Position numbers and translations under genes: made by a program. This document shows, in pieces, positions 8,696 to 17,733 of a stretch of 40,690 nt of DNA. Position 1 is the first letter of the stretch; each line of letters begins with the position of its first letter. The notes under the pieces were generated by a model. That model was not told the origin of the DNA. It searched no databases and was given only the letters and a program-made list of their open reading frames with translations. The stretch is taken from positions 1 to 40,690 of the forward strand of contig DUZQ01000016.1 in the NCBI GenBank assembly GCA_013349435.1, given 5' to 3'. This DNA comes from Planctomycetota bacterium (GTDB lineage: Bacteria > Planctomycetota > Phycisphaerae > Sedimentisphaerales > Anaerohalosphaeraceae).

Positions 8696-11002
8696 ATGTT
8701 GAAACGGAGAAAATTGCTCGTATGGCTGACCGCTTTTGTCCTGGTCGCTGTGGCGTATCTATCGTACAATCGTCTTGTCTATACCCCCCCTATTCAAACT
8801 CAGCCGGGTGAGCGTGCCGGTGCCGAATTCGATGTGCCCGAGCTTGACACCGAATCGGCAAGGATAGGAGAAGCTGTGGTTGGGACGGTTGAGAAATCGG
8901 AATATATAGTTCTTGACGACAATAAAAACGTCAAACGTGTTTTTGGATTCGCACGCCTGCTCAACCCGGATGCAGGCACCGAAGATTGGAAGCTTCAAGA
9001 ACCTTATATGAAGATTTATGAACAAGCGGTCAGGTATGAAATTGTCTCCGACCGTGGTACCTGTCGGGTTGAAACGGTTGCAGGCAATCCAAGCCCTGCC
9101 AGCGCCCACCTCATCGACAATGTGAAAATCCACATTCTCCCTGAGAAAGCCGACGGTCCGCCCGCAAGCACGATATGCCTTGACGACCTTTCCTATGATA
9201 GTGAGCGGTCGGAATTCAAAACGGATGGTCCAATTACAATAACCTCCCGTGATGGTCGAATGGAAGGTAATGGGATGCAGTTGATATACAACGATGCTCT
9301 CGGTCGGGTTGAGTACCTCAATATCAAGGAGCTGCACTACCTGCATCTGAAAAATATTTCTACCGTGTCATCTTCCGAGACCGGTGCCGAAGGTTCCCGA
9401 ATTTCATCGGTTCGGGCATCCACAGGGTCCGGTCGTGCCATATCGCCGGTCAAATCGGCACCTCTCAGGAAAGGTGCAGATACATCGGTTGTTACCGGCG
9501 ACGGCGCACCGCCTTTGACAAGGGATACCGAATCGGCCGCACCCGGCCGGGCTGAGCCTGGCAACAGGGATGACCGCTATATTTGTCGGTTTGATCGCGA
9601 CGTAGTCATCAGTTACGGCGGGCGAATTGTAGCCGAAGGGGCCGATGAGGTTACCATCAGCAATATAGTATTGTCCGGTTGGCCTGAACAGGAAAGGGCC
9701 GCTGTCTCCGGGGGGGATTCCGCCGGACCTAACGGAGCGCCCGACACTGAAACCGGGGCAAAATCCGGGGCGACCGTAGCGAGCTACGAAGCTGTTTCCT
9801 CCACCGACTCTGCGGTAGGGGAAATTGGGCCTTCCGCCGCAGATTCGGGTACGATTGATACGGTCGGCGAGCCGACGGATGATGCAGAGGATGTCTTTGT
9901 TACGTGTAAAGGGCCGATGACGATACAACCGGTAAATTCGATTCTTAATATTACCCGTGCGACCATTCAGAGGACAGGCAGACCAATCATTACCCCTGCA
10001 GGCGGGCGTCAAGTCGAGCATCCGGCCCGATTTGTCGCCGACAAGATTGATTATGATATGGACACCGACCATGCTTTTGCGACCGGGCCGGTGAAGTTTG
10101 TTTTTTACGTAAGTGAACCGAATTATCCCGATTCGAGCCGTGAGCCTGTGCCGGTTGTGATAACCGCCGATGACAACGCTGAGTTTTTCGGGGATGACAA
10201 CCGCGTTGTTTTCAACGGCAACGTTGTAGGCACAAGGCGAACACAAAGGCCCGCCTTCATTCAAACAAGTACCTTCCGGGGGCGAAAATTGATTGTTGAC
10301 CTGGCGCAGACCGGTCCCGATTCGACGGATATCCGTCATGTGGCGGTAGTCGGCGGCAAGGTCCGGCTTGAATCCGTTCGTTCTGTCGATGAGGTAGCAG
10401 TAAATCATGTAAGGCTTTCATGCAGTCGTATCGACTACGAAGCGAGCGATGAAATTGTAATTGCAAGCGGACCCGGTGACATACAAATCAATAATGAAAA
10501 TGCGCCTATGCCGTCCGAACAAGAGGCGGACAAGAAAATCAGCCTTCAAAGGCCGTGCTATGCCCTGATTAGAGGATTCGATGAACTGCGGTGGTTTACA
10601 ACGGCCAATCGAATCACCGCCGACGGTAAAACAAATTCCGTGAACGTAAGTTATCTGCCGATTGTGGAGGGCAATTTAGGTCAGATTGTCCGCGCAGCGA
10701 CAACACATTTAGAGGCAAACTTCACGGAAACCGAATCTGGCCAAAGCGAATTAGCCACGCTATATACTACCGGCGGAGTTACCTACCGTGAGGTCGGCGG
10801 CAATGAATTCGTCGGTGATACGCTGTTTTATGACACTCAAAAGTCTTTAATTACCGTCGCAGGCTCTGAGGAGGCGCCGTGCCTTTTGAACGGTGCTCTT
10901 GCCGACCGAATCAAATACGACCTCAAGACCGGCAAGGCAAAGGCCGAGCTTGCTTCCAGCCCCGGCACTATTGGCAGACGCACAAGAAGCAAAAGTAAAT
11001 AG
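8696..11002 (+). CDS. Large LptC/LptA-like LPS-transport periplasmic protein
   Basis: 768 residues from ATG 8696; an earlier start at 8648 would overlap kdsC and add a non-hydrophobic lead. Residues about 8-27 form a membrane anchor like that of LptC. Next comes an LptC-like stretch (about 140-220: FKTDGPITITSRDGRMEGNG), then two Ser/Gly/Asp/Ala-rich low-complexity linkers (about 223-288 and 335-398). After these are OstA/LptA-type beta repeats (DDNAEFFGDDNRVVFNGNVV; VGDTLFYDTQ). Position after kdsD-kdsC matches lptC in Enterobacteria. It is about four times the length of LptC (about 190 residues), so it may combine the LptC and LptA bridge roles. LptB, F, G and D are not in view. Confidence 0.75.
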   Translation: MLKRRKLLVWLTAFVLVAVAYLSYNRLVYTPPIQTQPGERAGAEFDVPELDTESARIGEAVVGTVEKSEYIVLDDNKNVKRVFGFARLLNPDAGTEDWKLQEPYMKIYEQAVRYEIVSDRGTCRVETVAGNPSPASAHLIDNVKIHILPEKADGPPASTICLDDLSYDSERSEFKTDGPITITSRDGRMEGNGMQLIYNDALGRVEYLNIKELHYLHLKNISTVSSSETGAEGSRISSVRASTGSGRAISPVKSAPLRKGADTSVVTGDGAPPLTRDTESAAPGRAEPGNRDDRYICRFDRDVVISYGGRIVAEGADEVTISNIVLSGWPEQERAAVSGGDSAGPNGAPDTETGAKSGATVASYEAVSSTDSAVGEIGPSAADSGTIDTVGEPTDDAEDVFVTCKGPMTIQPVNSILNITRATIQRTGRPIITPAGGRQVEHPARFVADKIDYDMDTDHAFATGPVKFVFYVSEPNYPDSSREPVPVVITADDNAEFFGDDNRVVFNGNVVGTRRTQRPAFIQTSTFRGRKLIVDLAQTGPDSTDIRHVAVVGGKVRLESVRSVDEVAVNHVRLSCSRIDYEASDEIVIASGPGDIQINNENAPMPSEQEADKKISLQRPCYALIRGFDELRWFTTANRITADGKTNSVNVSYLPIVEGNLGQIVRAATTHLEANFTETESGQSELATLYTTGGVTYREVGGNEFVGDTLFYDTQKSLITVAGSEEAPCLLNGALADRIKYDLKTGKAKAELASSPGTIGRRTRSKSK

Positions 11003-11111
11003 TTCCGACCGCTGATTCATTATCCTAATTTACAGGCGATTTGATAAACAGCTAACCCACATTTACAGTTCCCACGGACTTTGGTATTGCTCTTTTGGGT
11101 AACGTCAATAA

Positions 11112-11168
11112 ATTCTGGATCCCTCCTACGCACAAGGCTACGGAGGTCAAGCAAGTCCAGAATGACAG
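11112..11168. repeat. Short dispersed repeat with inverted ends
   Basis: ATTCTGGA at 11112-11119 is the exact inverse complement of TCCAGAAT at 11156-11163, followed by GACA. It is a variant of the family that ends in GAATGACA elsewhere in the window. Its centre is CTCCTACGCACAAGGC. Confidence 0.5.
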
Positions 11169-11274
11169 GGGTTCAAGATTGCTGCGTTCTGCTTTGCAGG
11201 CCTCGCAATGACAGCAAGAGCGAAAAACTATGGAATCTCGTCGCTCCTCGTTCGTATCTCGGGGTTCGTGAGGG

Positions 11275-11327
11275 GAATCCCGGCTTCCTTCGGCTGCGCT
11301 CAGGACAGGCTAAGGCCGGGATGACAG
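11275..11327. repeat. Short dispersed repeat, ATCCCGGC...GCCGGGAT type
   Basis: ATCCCGGC (11277-11284) and GCCGGGAT (11315-11322) are perfect inverse complements, followed by GACAG. The centre reads TTCGGCTGCGCTCAGGACAG. Same layout as the main repeat family but with a different arm. Confidence 0.5.
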
Positions 11328-11393
11328 TTGGGGGCCGGGATGACCAACTCAACGTTCAATGCCCAGTGTCGGACGTGGAATTTAGGGAGAGAA

Positions 11394-11414
11394 CCCCCGG
11401 CACAGGTCCGGGGG
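11394..11414. repeat. GC-rich hairpin of the AGAACCCC/GGGGCTAAA type
   Basis: CCCCCGG (11394-11400) pairs with CCGGGGG (11408-11414) over a 7-base loop, preceded by AGAA and followed by CTAAA. The same outer bases flank the hairpin at 20878-20896. A related hairpin CGCGGGT/ACCCGCG lies at 11464-11480 and is followed by TCTAAATAA. Confidence 0.5.
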
Positions 11415-11557
11415 CTAAACGAGGAGGACTTTTTTTTGACCCGTTGGGGCTTTAGAGGATAACCGCGGGTAAAACCCGCGTCTAAATAAAATGGAAATTT
11501 TTGTCGGGGGGTTTGTCCGTCAGTACTGCCGGACCACGCTTCTGTTTTGTAATACAT

Positions 11558-11589
11558 CGGGCGGCTTGCGCCGCCGCGCTTTTGTTGTT
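11558..11589 (-). repeat. GNRA-loop hairpin repeat, copy 1 (after purC)
   Basis: On the - strand it reads GGCGGC-GCAA-GCCGCC, a six-pair stem with a GCAA tetraloop, 50 bases beyond the purC stop. The 32 bases here are identical to 25745-25776. The flanking AACAACAAAAGCGC is shared as well. Confidence 0.6.
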
Positions 11590-11638
11590 ATGACTCGCTG
11601 CCGCGCTTCTGTTGTTTGGTTTTGCGCTGCCTGCGCTT

Positions 11639-12532
11639 TTACAGTTCGAATTTTTTGCCGGTGATGCGTTCGTAGCCGTCGATGTATTTTGCGCTGGTTT
11701 TTTCTATGATGTCCGCCGGCAGCTCTATGCCGGGGCCGGATTTGTCGAAATTAATCTCTTCCAAGTAATTACGCACGAACTGCTTGTCGAAACTTTCCTG
11801 GTCTCTGCCGGGTTCGTATTTTTCGGCGGGCCAGAACCTGGATGAATCGGGTGTAAGCACTTCGTCAATCAGAATAATCTTATCGTCCGTAACACCCCAC
11901 TCGAATTTTGTGTCGGACAGGATAATCCCGCGGGACTCGGCGTGTGCGGAGGCCTTTGTGAATATCTCGGTGCTCTTTTGGCGGACGTAGTTGGCGGCGT
12001 CTGTGCCTATCGTATTGACACACTCCTCGAAGCTGATGTTTTCATCATGTGTGCCAATCTCGGCCTTGGTGGCGGGTGTGAAAATAAGTTCCGGCAGTTT
12101 CTGGCACTGTTTCAGCCCGGCGGGCAGCTTCACACCGCAGACCGAGCCTGTGGCCTGATAGTCCTTCCAGCCTGAGCCTGCGAGGTAACCCCGGATAACA
12201 CATTCGACCGGCAGCACCTTGGTCTTTTTCACCAACATTGAGCGACCGGTCAACTGGTCGGCGTGCGGGCGGAAGGTGGCCGGCAAATCTCCGATATTTG
12301 CGGAGATGAGGTGATTTTCAACGGTATCGGCTAAAAAATCGAACCAGAAAAGCGAAATCTGTGTCAGAATGATGCCCTTATACGGTATGGGGCTTGTCAT
12401 TATTACGTCAAAGGCGCTTATCCGGTCGGAGGCAACTATTAGAAGCTGGTCGCCTAAGTCGTAAATATCACGTACTTTACCGTGCGAGGCGGCTATATTC
12501 GGAATTTCAGTCTGTAATAACGCATTTGCCAT
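11639..12532 (-). CDS. purC: Phosphoribosylaminoimidazole-succinocarboxamide synthase (SAICAR synthetase)
   Basis: 297 residues, the longer PurC type also found in yeast (about 300), with GKVRDIYDLGDQLLIVASDR and ISAFDVIM near the N-terminus, then ECVIRGYLAGSGWKDYQ and the late LIDEVLTPDSSRFW substrate motif. It joins CAIR and aspartate in purine synthesis, in the cytosol. AAAGGAGA nine bases before ATG 12532 is a good ribosome site. It stands alone on the - strand, convergent with the lptC-like gene, with no other pur gene near. Key family motifs are all intact. Confidence 0.95.
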   Translation of the reverse strand: MANALLQTEIPNIAASHGKVRDIYDLGDQLLIVASDRISAFDVIMTSPIPYKGIILTQISLFWFDFLADTVENHLISANIGDLPATFRPHADQLTGRSMLVKKTKVLPVECVIRGYLAGSGWKDYQATGSVCGVKLPAGLKQCQKLPELIFTPATKAEIGTHDENISFEECVNTIGTDAANYVRQKSTEIFTKASAHAESRGIILSDTKFEWGVTDDKIILIDEVLTPDSSRFWPAEKYEPGRDQESFDKQFVRNYLEEINFDKSGPGIELPADIIEKTSAKYIDGYERITGKKFEL

Positions 12533-12725
12533 GAGCTTTCTCCTTTTAGTTTCGGATTATCAGGACAAGGCAGGATAATAAGGACCTGGCCGGCCTGTGT
12601 CAAGAAGTGATTTAAAATTTTGGTGGTGAACAAGTCGTTATGATTGGGATTTTGTCCTATTCTACTCGGCTTCCCCACTTAGGACAGCCTTTTTGCGTTG
12701 CAGACCTTACACAACGGCGGGATTT

Positions 12726-12743
12726 GGTGCGATAAATCGCACC
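12726..12743. repeat. Perfect hairpin after gspF-like gene
   Basis: GGTGCGAT (12726-12733) and ATCGCACC (12736-12743) are perfect inverse complements around two bases. It lies about 58 bases past the stop of the GspF-like gene (- strand). No T-run follows on the - strand, so it is not a plain intrinsic terminator. The rest of the 12533-12800 spacer holds no gene I can see. Confidence 0.35.
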
Positions 12744-12800
12744 GGCCGCCAACACCCTTCACGAACCATGCATAACGTTTCACGAGATACGAGATACGAA

Positions 12801-13919
12801 TTAGTGTGCGATGACGCTTGAGATTCTGAAGACGGGTAATAAAAGGGCTATTGCAATTGTACCGATAACAAAGCCCATAATCAGTATCATCAGAGGTTCG
12901 ATAAGCGCGGTGGTGGTACGGATGGAGTTTTGGAGCTTTTTTTCGTAAAAAACGGAGACCTTGTCGCAGACCTGGCCGAGCTTTCCGCTCTTTTCGCCGG
13001 CCCTGAGCATCTGGATAATTCCGGGGGCGACAAGCTCGCCGTAAGGGGCAAGTGTAATTGACTCTGATAGTTGATAGCCGTTGCGAATCTTCGCATCGGT
13101 CGCGGCCCACAGGTGCCGAAAGTAGTAATTTTCACACGACATCTTCATCACGCTAAGTGCATCCAGCAAACTTACGCCCGTGCCTACCATCGTCGCCATT
13201 ATCCTCATGCTGCGGGTCAGCACCGCATCGACGAACATCGTGCCGAATATCGGGGTGCGTACCTTCATCCAGTCGATGACCTTCTGGCCTGTAGTCGTTT
13301 GATACCAAAAATGCAGCCCCACAAGAAGGGCCGTGATGGTGGTTACAACCGTTGCCATTATCCGGGCATTGCCCAACATCTGGCTGAAATTGACCAGCAG
13401 TTGTGTCAGCTTTGGAAGCGCCGCCCCGCGTGCCTCGTAGATCCTCGTAAACTTGGGCAGAACGAAAAACATCAATGAGCCAGTTGCGGCCGAGGCCATC
13501 ATCAGCATAATAAACGGATAAATCATCGCACCTTTGATTTGCTTTCGCGTCTCGGCGTCGGAATTGAGGTATCCTGCCAGTATTTCGAGCATGTGAGACA
13601 TTTTTCCCGACGCCTCGGAGGCCTTTACCATACTGGTGTACATAGCGTTGAAGACCCTCGGGTACACCGCCAGGGCGTCCGAGAAACTGTCGCCGCCCTT
13701 TATCCTGCTTGCAACATCAACAATTATGTCGCGCAAAGTGCCGGGCTGGGTCTGCTCGGCCATTGCTTCAAGGGCGTCACTTAAGACCACACCGCTGTCG
13801 AGCATGATGGACAGTTGCGTTGTGAACAGTATCAGCTCCGCCTGCTTGATCCTGGCGTTTGAAACCTCCTGGATAGCAGTACTTTGGGGCGGTTCGACTA
13901 TCGTTGCCTGCACAGTCAT
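12801..13919 (-). CDS. GspF/PilC-family inner-membrane platform protein
   Basis: 372 residues, slightly short for the family (about 400). Two T2SSF helical domains (about 30-150 and 235-360) are each followed by membrane segments: IYPFIMLMMASAATGSLMFF, an intermediate segment ATVVTTITALLVGLHFW, and the C-terminal LIEPLMILIMGFVIGTIAIA. The LIEP motif is a good family mark. It would form the membrane base that the GspE-type ATPase drives to build the pseudopilus. Its ATG overlaps the ATPase stop by four bases (ATGA), indicating tight translational coupling. It is the last gene of the secretion locus. Confidence 0.92.
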   Translation of the reverse strand: MTVQATIVEPPQSTAIQEVSNARIKQAELILFTTQLSIMLDSGVVLSDALEAMAEQTQPGTLRDIIVDVASRIKGGDSFSDALAVYPRVFNAMYTSMVKASEASGKMSHMLEILAGYLNSDAETRKQIKGAMIYPFIMLMMASAATGSLMFFVLPKFTRIYEARGAALPKLTQLLVNFSQMLGNARIMATVVTTITALLVGLHFWYQTTTGQKVIDWMKVRTPIFGTMFVDAVLTRSMRIMATMVGTGVSLLDALSVMKMSCENYYFRHLWAATDAKIRNGYQLSESITLAPYGELVAPGIIQMLRAGEKSGKLGQVCDKVSVFYEKKLQNSIRTTTALIEPLMILIMGFVIGTIAIALLLPVFRISSVIAH

Positions 13920-15646
13920 TGTGTGCTCCCATCAGGCATGTTGGCCACTCGCAATATCTCGTCTATAGTTGTGATGCCCGCCTTAACCTTCTCGAGCCCG
14001 TCGATGTACAGCGGCACCATACCGTTTTTAAGGGCCGCTGCCCGGAGTGCCTTAACGGTTACCCCCTGAGTAATCATATCAAGGATATTTTCATCAGGGA
14101 CAAAAAGCTCATGAATAGCGATTCGACCGAGGTAGCCGGTATTTCGGCACTGCTTACATCCCATCCCCCGATAGAACTTCAACGGCTGGCCCGTCCACTT
14201 CTGCACGGTCTTTTTAATTCCTGCGGCAGGCTCATAATTCTCCTTGCAACTCGGACATATTTTACGAACAAGCCGCTGGGCGAGTACGGCAATCAAGGAG
14301 GCACCGACAAGGTAGGGCGGAACATTAAGGTCGAGGAGCCTTGTAACGGCACCCGGAGCGTCGTTTGTATGGAGGGTGGAAAGCACAAGGTGGCCGGTTA
14401 AGGCGGCCTGTACGGCTATATTTGCGGTATCTTTGTCCCTTATCTCTCCAACCATAATGATATCGGGGTCCTGTCTTAACAGACTCCTGAGGGCATTTGA
14501 GAAACCGAAACCGGCGACTTCATTGACCTGAAACTGGTTTATGGCAGCTATGTTGCATTCAACAGGATCTTCGACAGTGCAGATGTTTACATCTTCGGCG
14601 TTAAGCTCATTCAAAGCGGCGTAAAGGGTAGTGTTTTTTCCGGAGCCGGTCGGACCGGTAGCGAGGACTATCCCGTTTGGACATTGTATTTTTTCCTTGA
14701 ACAACTGCAAATTATCGTAGCTGAATCCGAGAGATTCGAGATTTGTTAGGATTTTCTTGACATCGAGTATCCTGATAACCACTTTTTCGCCGTGGTTTCC
14801 GGGCATAACCGACACCCGCAGGTCGATAGGCCGGCCTTCCATAAGAACGTGAATACCCCCGTCCTGGGGGAGTCTTCTTTGTGCGATATCGAGTTCTGCC
14901 ATGATTTTCACCCTCGAAACGATAGCAGAGTGCATCTGGTGGGGTGGACTCATCTTCTCGTATAGCCGGCCGTCAACACGGTATCGAACTCTGAGCTTTT
15001 TGTCATCAGGCTCGATGTGCACATCGCTGGCGTTTTCTCTTACCGCGTTGTACATCAAATAGTTTACAAGCTTTACGACCGGAGACTGCCCGGCCACTTC
15101 TTCAAGATTTCCGATGTCTTCGATGATGTTTTCAATGAGGGCGAAATCTTCGAGGTCGGTCTCGTCAATAATGTCGTCAATGACAAAGACATTTGCAGCG
15201 GGCAGGTAGGTCTGGAGAGTGGCCTTTATGTCTTTTGCGGTGGCACAAACGACCTGGACACGGCAATTGCTGAGCCGCTCAATCTCTTCGAGCAGAAAGA
15301 CATTTGACGGCTCACTTAGTGCTATGGTGAGACAATCGTGGACCTTGAATAGCGGCAAAACAACATGTTCTTCGAGGAAGTCTCTCGGCAGCGTTTCAAC
15401 GACTGCGGGATCGCATATCTTCGGCGTAATCTGTGCGTACGGCAGGCCGTATGCCTGTGCAAGGGCCGAGGCAACCTGGTTTTCGGTACAATATCCCAAC
15501 TCGACGAGCAGTTCACCGAGCAGTTTTTGGTGCCCGTCGGCTTCCTGTCGCTTAAGTGCAGCTTCGATCTGGTCTTTAGTAACCAGACCCCTGTCGAGCA
15601 GTACCTGTCCAAGCTGTAACTTGTTTTGACTTGCTACTTCCGGCAT
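13916..15646 (-). CDS. GspE/PilB-family assembly ATPase with altered Walker A
   Basis: 576 residues. N-terminal MshEN-like domain (about 8-150) with LGQVLLDRGLVTKDQIEAAL, then the ATPase core. The Walker A reads GPTGSGKNTTLY with K337 followed by N338, where nearly all relatives have Thr (AAC here instead of ACC). The rest is normal: DPDIIMVGEIRD (Walker B), TGHLVLSTLHTNDA (His box), and a four-Cys zinc motif CPSC...CKQC. It should power pseudopilus assembly with the GspF-like protein encoded next. N338 could weaken Mg-ATP binding, or it may be a sequencing error. Confidence 0.92.
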   Translation of the reverse strand: MPEVASQNKLQLGQVLLDRGLVTKDQIEAALKRQEADGHQKLLGELLVELGYCTENQVASALAQAYGLPYAQITPKICDPAVVETLPRDFLEEHVVLPLFKVHDCLTIALSEPSNVFLLEEIERLSNCRVQVVCATAKDIKATLQTYLPAANVFVIDDIIDETDLEDFALIENIIEDIGNLEEVAGQSPVVKLVNYLMYNAVRENASDVHIEPDDKKLRVRYRVDGRLYEKMSPPHQMHSAIVSRVKIMAELDIAQRRLPQDGGIHVLMEGRPIDLRVSVMPGNHGEKVVIRILDVKKILTNLESLGFSYDNLQLFKEKIQCPNGIVLATGPTGSGKNTTLYAALNELNAEDVNICTVEDPVECNIAAINQFQVNEVAGFGFSNALRSLLRQDPDIIMVGEIRDKDTANIAVQAALTGHLVLSTLHTNDAPGAVTRLLDLNVPPYLVGASLIAVLAQRLVRKICPSCKENYEPAAGIKKTVQKWTGQPLKFYRGMGCKQCRNTGYLGRIAIHELFVPDENILDMITQGVTVKALRAAALKNGMVPLYIDGLEKVKAGITTIDEILRVANMPDGSTQ

Positions 15647-15711
15647 TTTTATATCAGTGCTTAAATCCCGTAATTCGACATTTTTTTTGCAGAAAATCCC
15701 AACGAGATTAT

Positions 15712-16047
15712 TCAGACAAAGCTTCTTACCGCCTGTGAGACCTCGTGGTAGGTATCAAATCTACTGTCCAGACGGGTAATCTCAAAGATTTTGGTGCAGT
15801 TCTCATCGAGTCCAGCGATTTTAAGCTGGAGATTGTTCTGGCTGCAACTGCCTTTAAGCCACAGTAACTGCTCAAGACTCGGGCTGTCGATGAATCCCAT
15901 ATTTGTCATATCAATCACGATTGAACTTGTACCGGCAGCGACGATACTGCTGGTTGCGTCCTGAAATGGTTTTATGAATTCAGCGACGAAATCACCATGC
16001 AGTTCGATCACGGTTACATTGTCATAGTTTTGAGTTTCAATTTTCAT
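15712..16047 (-). CDS. STAS-domain protein (anti-sigma factor antagonist type)
   Basis: 111 residues forming one STAS domain, as in SpoIIAA/RsbV. The phospho-acceptor site is S55 in GFIDSPSLEQLL, after VIDMTNM. In this family an unphosphorylated STAS protein binds an anti-sigma/serine kinase partner; none is encoded in the window. The ATG overlaps the HD-GYP gene stop by four bases (ATGA), so the two are made together. The GspE-type ATPase gene follows after 65 bases. Placement inside a secretion locus suggests a control role there, which is inference. Confidence 0.85.
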   Translation of the reverse strand: MKIETQNYDNVTVIELHGDFVAEFIKPFQDATSSIVAAGTSSIVIDMTNMGFIDSPSLEQLLWLKGSCSQNNLQLKIAGLDENCTKIFEITRLDSRFDTYHEVSQAVRSFV

Positions 16048-17621
16048 CTTATAAGCGTCCCCACCGCTTCAGCCCCGTATTCGGAGAAATTACTGTAATC
16101 CCAGCTTTCAATAAAACCGTCCTGAATAATCTTCCAGAGCTTTCTTATATCACTGTTTAGAAAGACCCGTCCGACCTCGGGGTCGAATTGGGTTCCGAGA
16201 TTCTTTTCTATTTCAGCCAAAGCTCTTTTTATGCTCATCGCCTCCCTGTAAACCCTTTTTGAGGTCATAGCGTCGAAGGCGTCCGCCAGACAAATAATTT
16301 TTCCTATCAGAGGTATCCGGTCTCCTGTAAGTCCTTCGGGGTAACCTGTTCCGTCAACATGCTCGTGATGATACAGGATACCCGGGACAATATCTTTCAT
16401 CTGTTTTATATCTGCAAGGATATCGGCACCCACGCGAGGGTGCGCTTTTATATGATTGAGGTCTGATTCACTGAGTTTACCGGCCTTTTTCAATACTGAT
16501 TCGTTCATACCAATCTTGCCGATATCGTGCAGCAGGCCGGCAAGATAGATTTTGTGTATCTGTTCATCGTCTATAGGTCGTTCCTGAGCGAGCCTTTCTG
16601 CGATCCATCTTGAAATGAAAGCGACCCTTTCGGAATGACCTCGTGTGTACTGGTCTTTTGCGTCGATACTGTTTGTCAGCGACTTCAACGAACCTATGAA
16701 CAGTTCCTTCAGATCGCCGAAGAGCCGATTATTCTCGATGAAGACGGCGCACTGGTTCGCGACGGAGTTGAATAATTTCACATCGATGCTGTCGAAATCA
16801 GGCTTTCCGATAATATTTGTAGCAACCATCATTCCTATGATTCTGTCGGCAGCGTGCAGAGGCACTGCAATAATGCTTTTTATTCCATCGGGCCAATCGT
16901 ATTTGAAAGGCGGATCCACAATGCTGTCCAAAAGCGCATCATTGCCGCTCTTTAGTTCTTCGGCGAGCCTGATTTCAAGAATATCAGCAGTAAACTGGTC
17001 GATCTCAACGACCCCGGAGCCTGCGGTCAAGACAAAACGCTTTTCCCCGTCGAGCTTTCTTTCGAGAAAAACGGCGATTCCTTCGACATTTACCAATGAA
17101 GTAATCTGGTCGCAGGCCATCTGAAGATAGGTGGCATTCGACTGAGTAACTTTTGTGCTTGTGCTCAAATTGTAGAGCAGTACAAGCTCCTCGTAGGTTC
17201 GCGCAAGTTCGGTACCGACCTTTTCAATCTGCTTTTGAGCTTTTGCATCCGCCCTGAACCTGTCGGCAAACAAGAGCAGCATTTCCTCGAGGTAGTCTCG
17301 CTTTTCCGCATCTTCATTAACATCAGGAGTCTGAATTACGGCAACGGCAACTGTTTCATCAGGCGCCTTCAGACAAAGTGCCAGCACCTCGTTGTATGTT
17401 CCGAACCTGACGACTGTGTCCGATTGCCCCCGACAAGTAAGGTGAGCATACTGTGCCAGTCGGCTCGTGTCGCTGTCGAAATTACCTGCGCTTGATTGCA
17501 GGATGCACTGCCCGGAGGTATCGAAAGCGGTGAAGGTTGCACCGAATCTGTTGATATTGGCGGCAAAATCGGCCAACATATCGAATCGGACGGCAGGCAT
17601 TGTTGTAATCGTATCGGTCAT
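16044..17621 (-). CDS. GAF and HD-GYP domain protein (probable cyclic-di-GMP phosphodiesterase)
   Basis: 525 residues. The first 150 form an unassigned sensory-like region, followed by a coiled stretch, a GAF domain (about 160-300) and an HD-GYP domain (about 310-500). Catalytic marks are H329 in RGHSERV, H365-D366 in LLHDIGKIG, HHEHVDGTGYPEGL (418-431) and DAFDAMTS. This set is intact, so cyclic-di-GMP hydrolysis is likely. Cyclic-di-GMP commonly controls pili and type II secretion, which fits the neighbours. The upstream response regulator ends 112 bases away and the STAS gene overlaps its end. Confidence 0.92.
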   Translation of the reverse strand: MTDTITTMPAVRFDMLADFAANINRFGATFTAFDTSGQCILQSSAGNFDSDTSRLAQYAHLTCRGQSDTVVRFGTYNEVLALCLKAPDETVAVAVIQTPDVNEDAEKRDYLEEMLLLFADRFRADAKAQKQIEKVGTELARTYEELVLLYNLSTSTKVTQSNATYLQMACDQITSLVNVEGIAVFLERKLDGEKRFVLTAGSGVVEIDQFTADILEIRLAEELKSGNDALLDSIVDPPFKYDWPDGIKSIIAVPLHAADRIIGMMVATNIIGKPDFDSIDVKLFNSVANQCAVFIENNRLFGDLKELFIGSLKSLTNSIDAKDQYTRGHSERVAFISRWIAERLAQERPIDDEQIHKIYLAGLLHDIGKIGMNESVLKKAGKLSESDLNHIKAHPRVGADILADIKQMKDIVPGILYHHEHVDGTGYPEGLTGDRIPLIGKIICLADAFDAMTSKRVYREAMSIKRALAEIEKNLGTQFDPEVGRVFLNSDIRKLWKIIQDGFIESWDYSNFSEYGAEAVGTLIR

Positions 17622-17733
17622 ATTTCTTAAATCAAACTGACAGTTTTCGCTTACTCAAACACGGATTCGGCTCCCCGCTTCGGCAGGGAGGACAAAATGT
17701 ATTCAGTTACATCCCATACAAACACGGTCTTTC

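Larger units (their letters stand above)
11003..11638. other. Gene-free stretch with repeats and hairpins
   Basis: I see no gene here. It holds two short copies of the GGAATGAC-type repeat (11112-11168 and 11275-11327), three GC-rich hairpins, and a GGCGGC-TTGC-GCCGCC palindrome 50 bases after the purC stop. It separates the convergent lptC-like gene and purC. Short frames in it read only repeat sequence. Confidence 0.7.
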
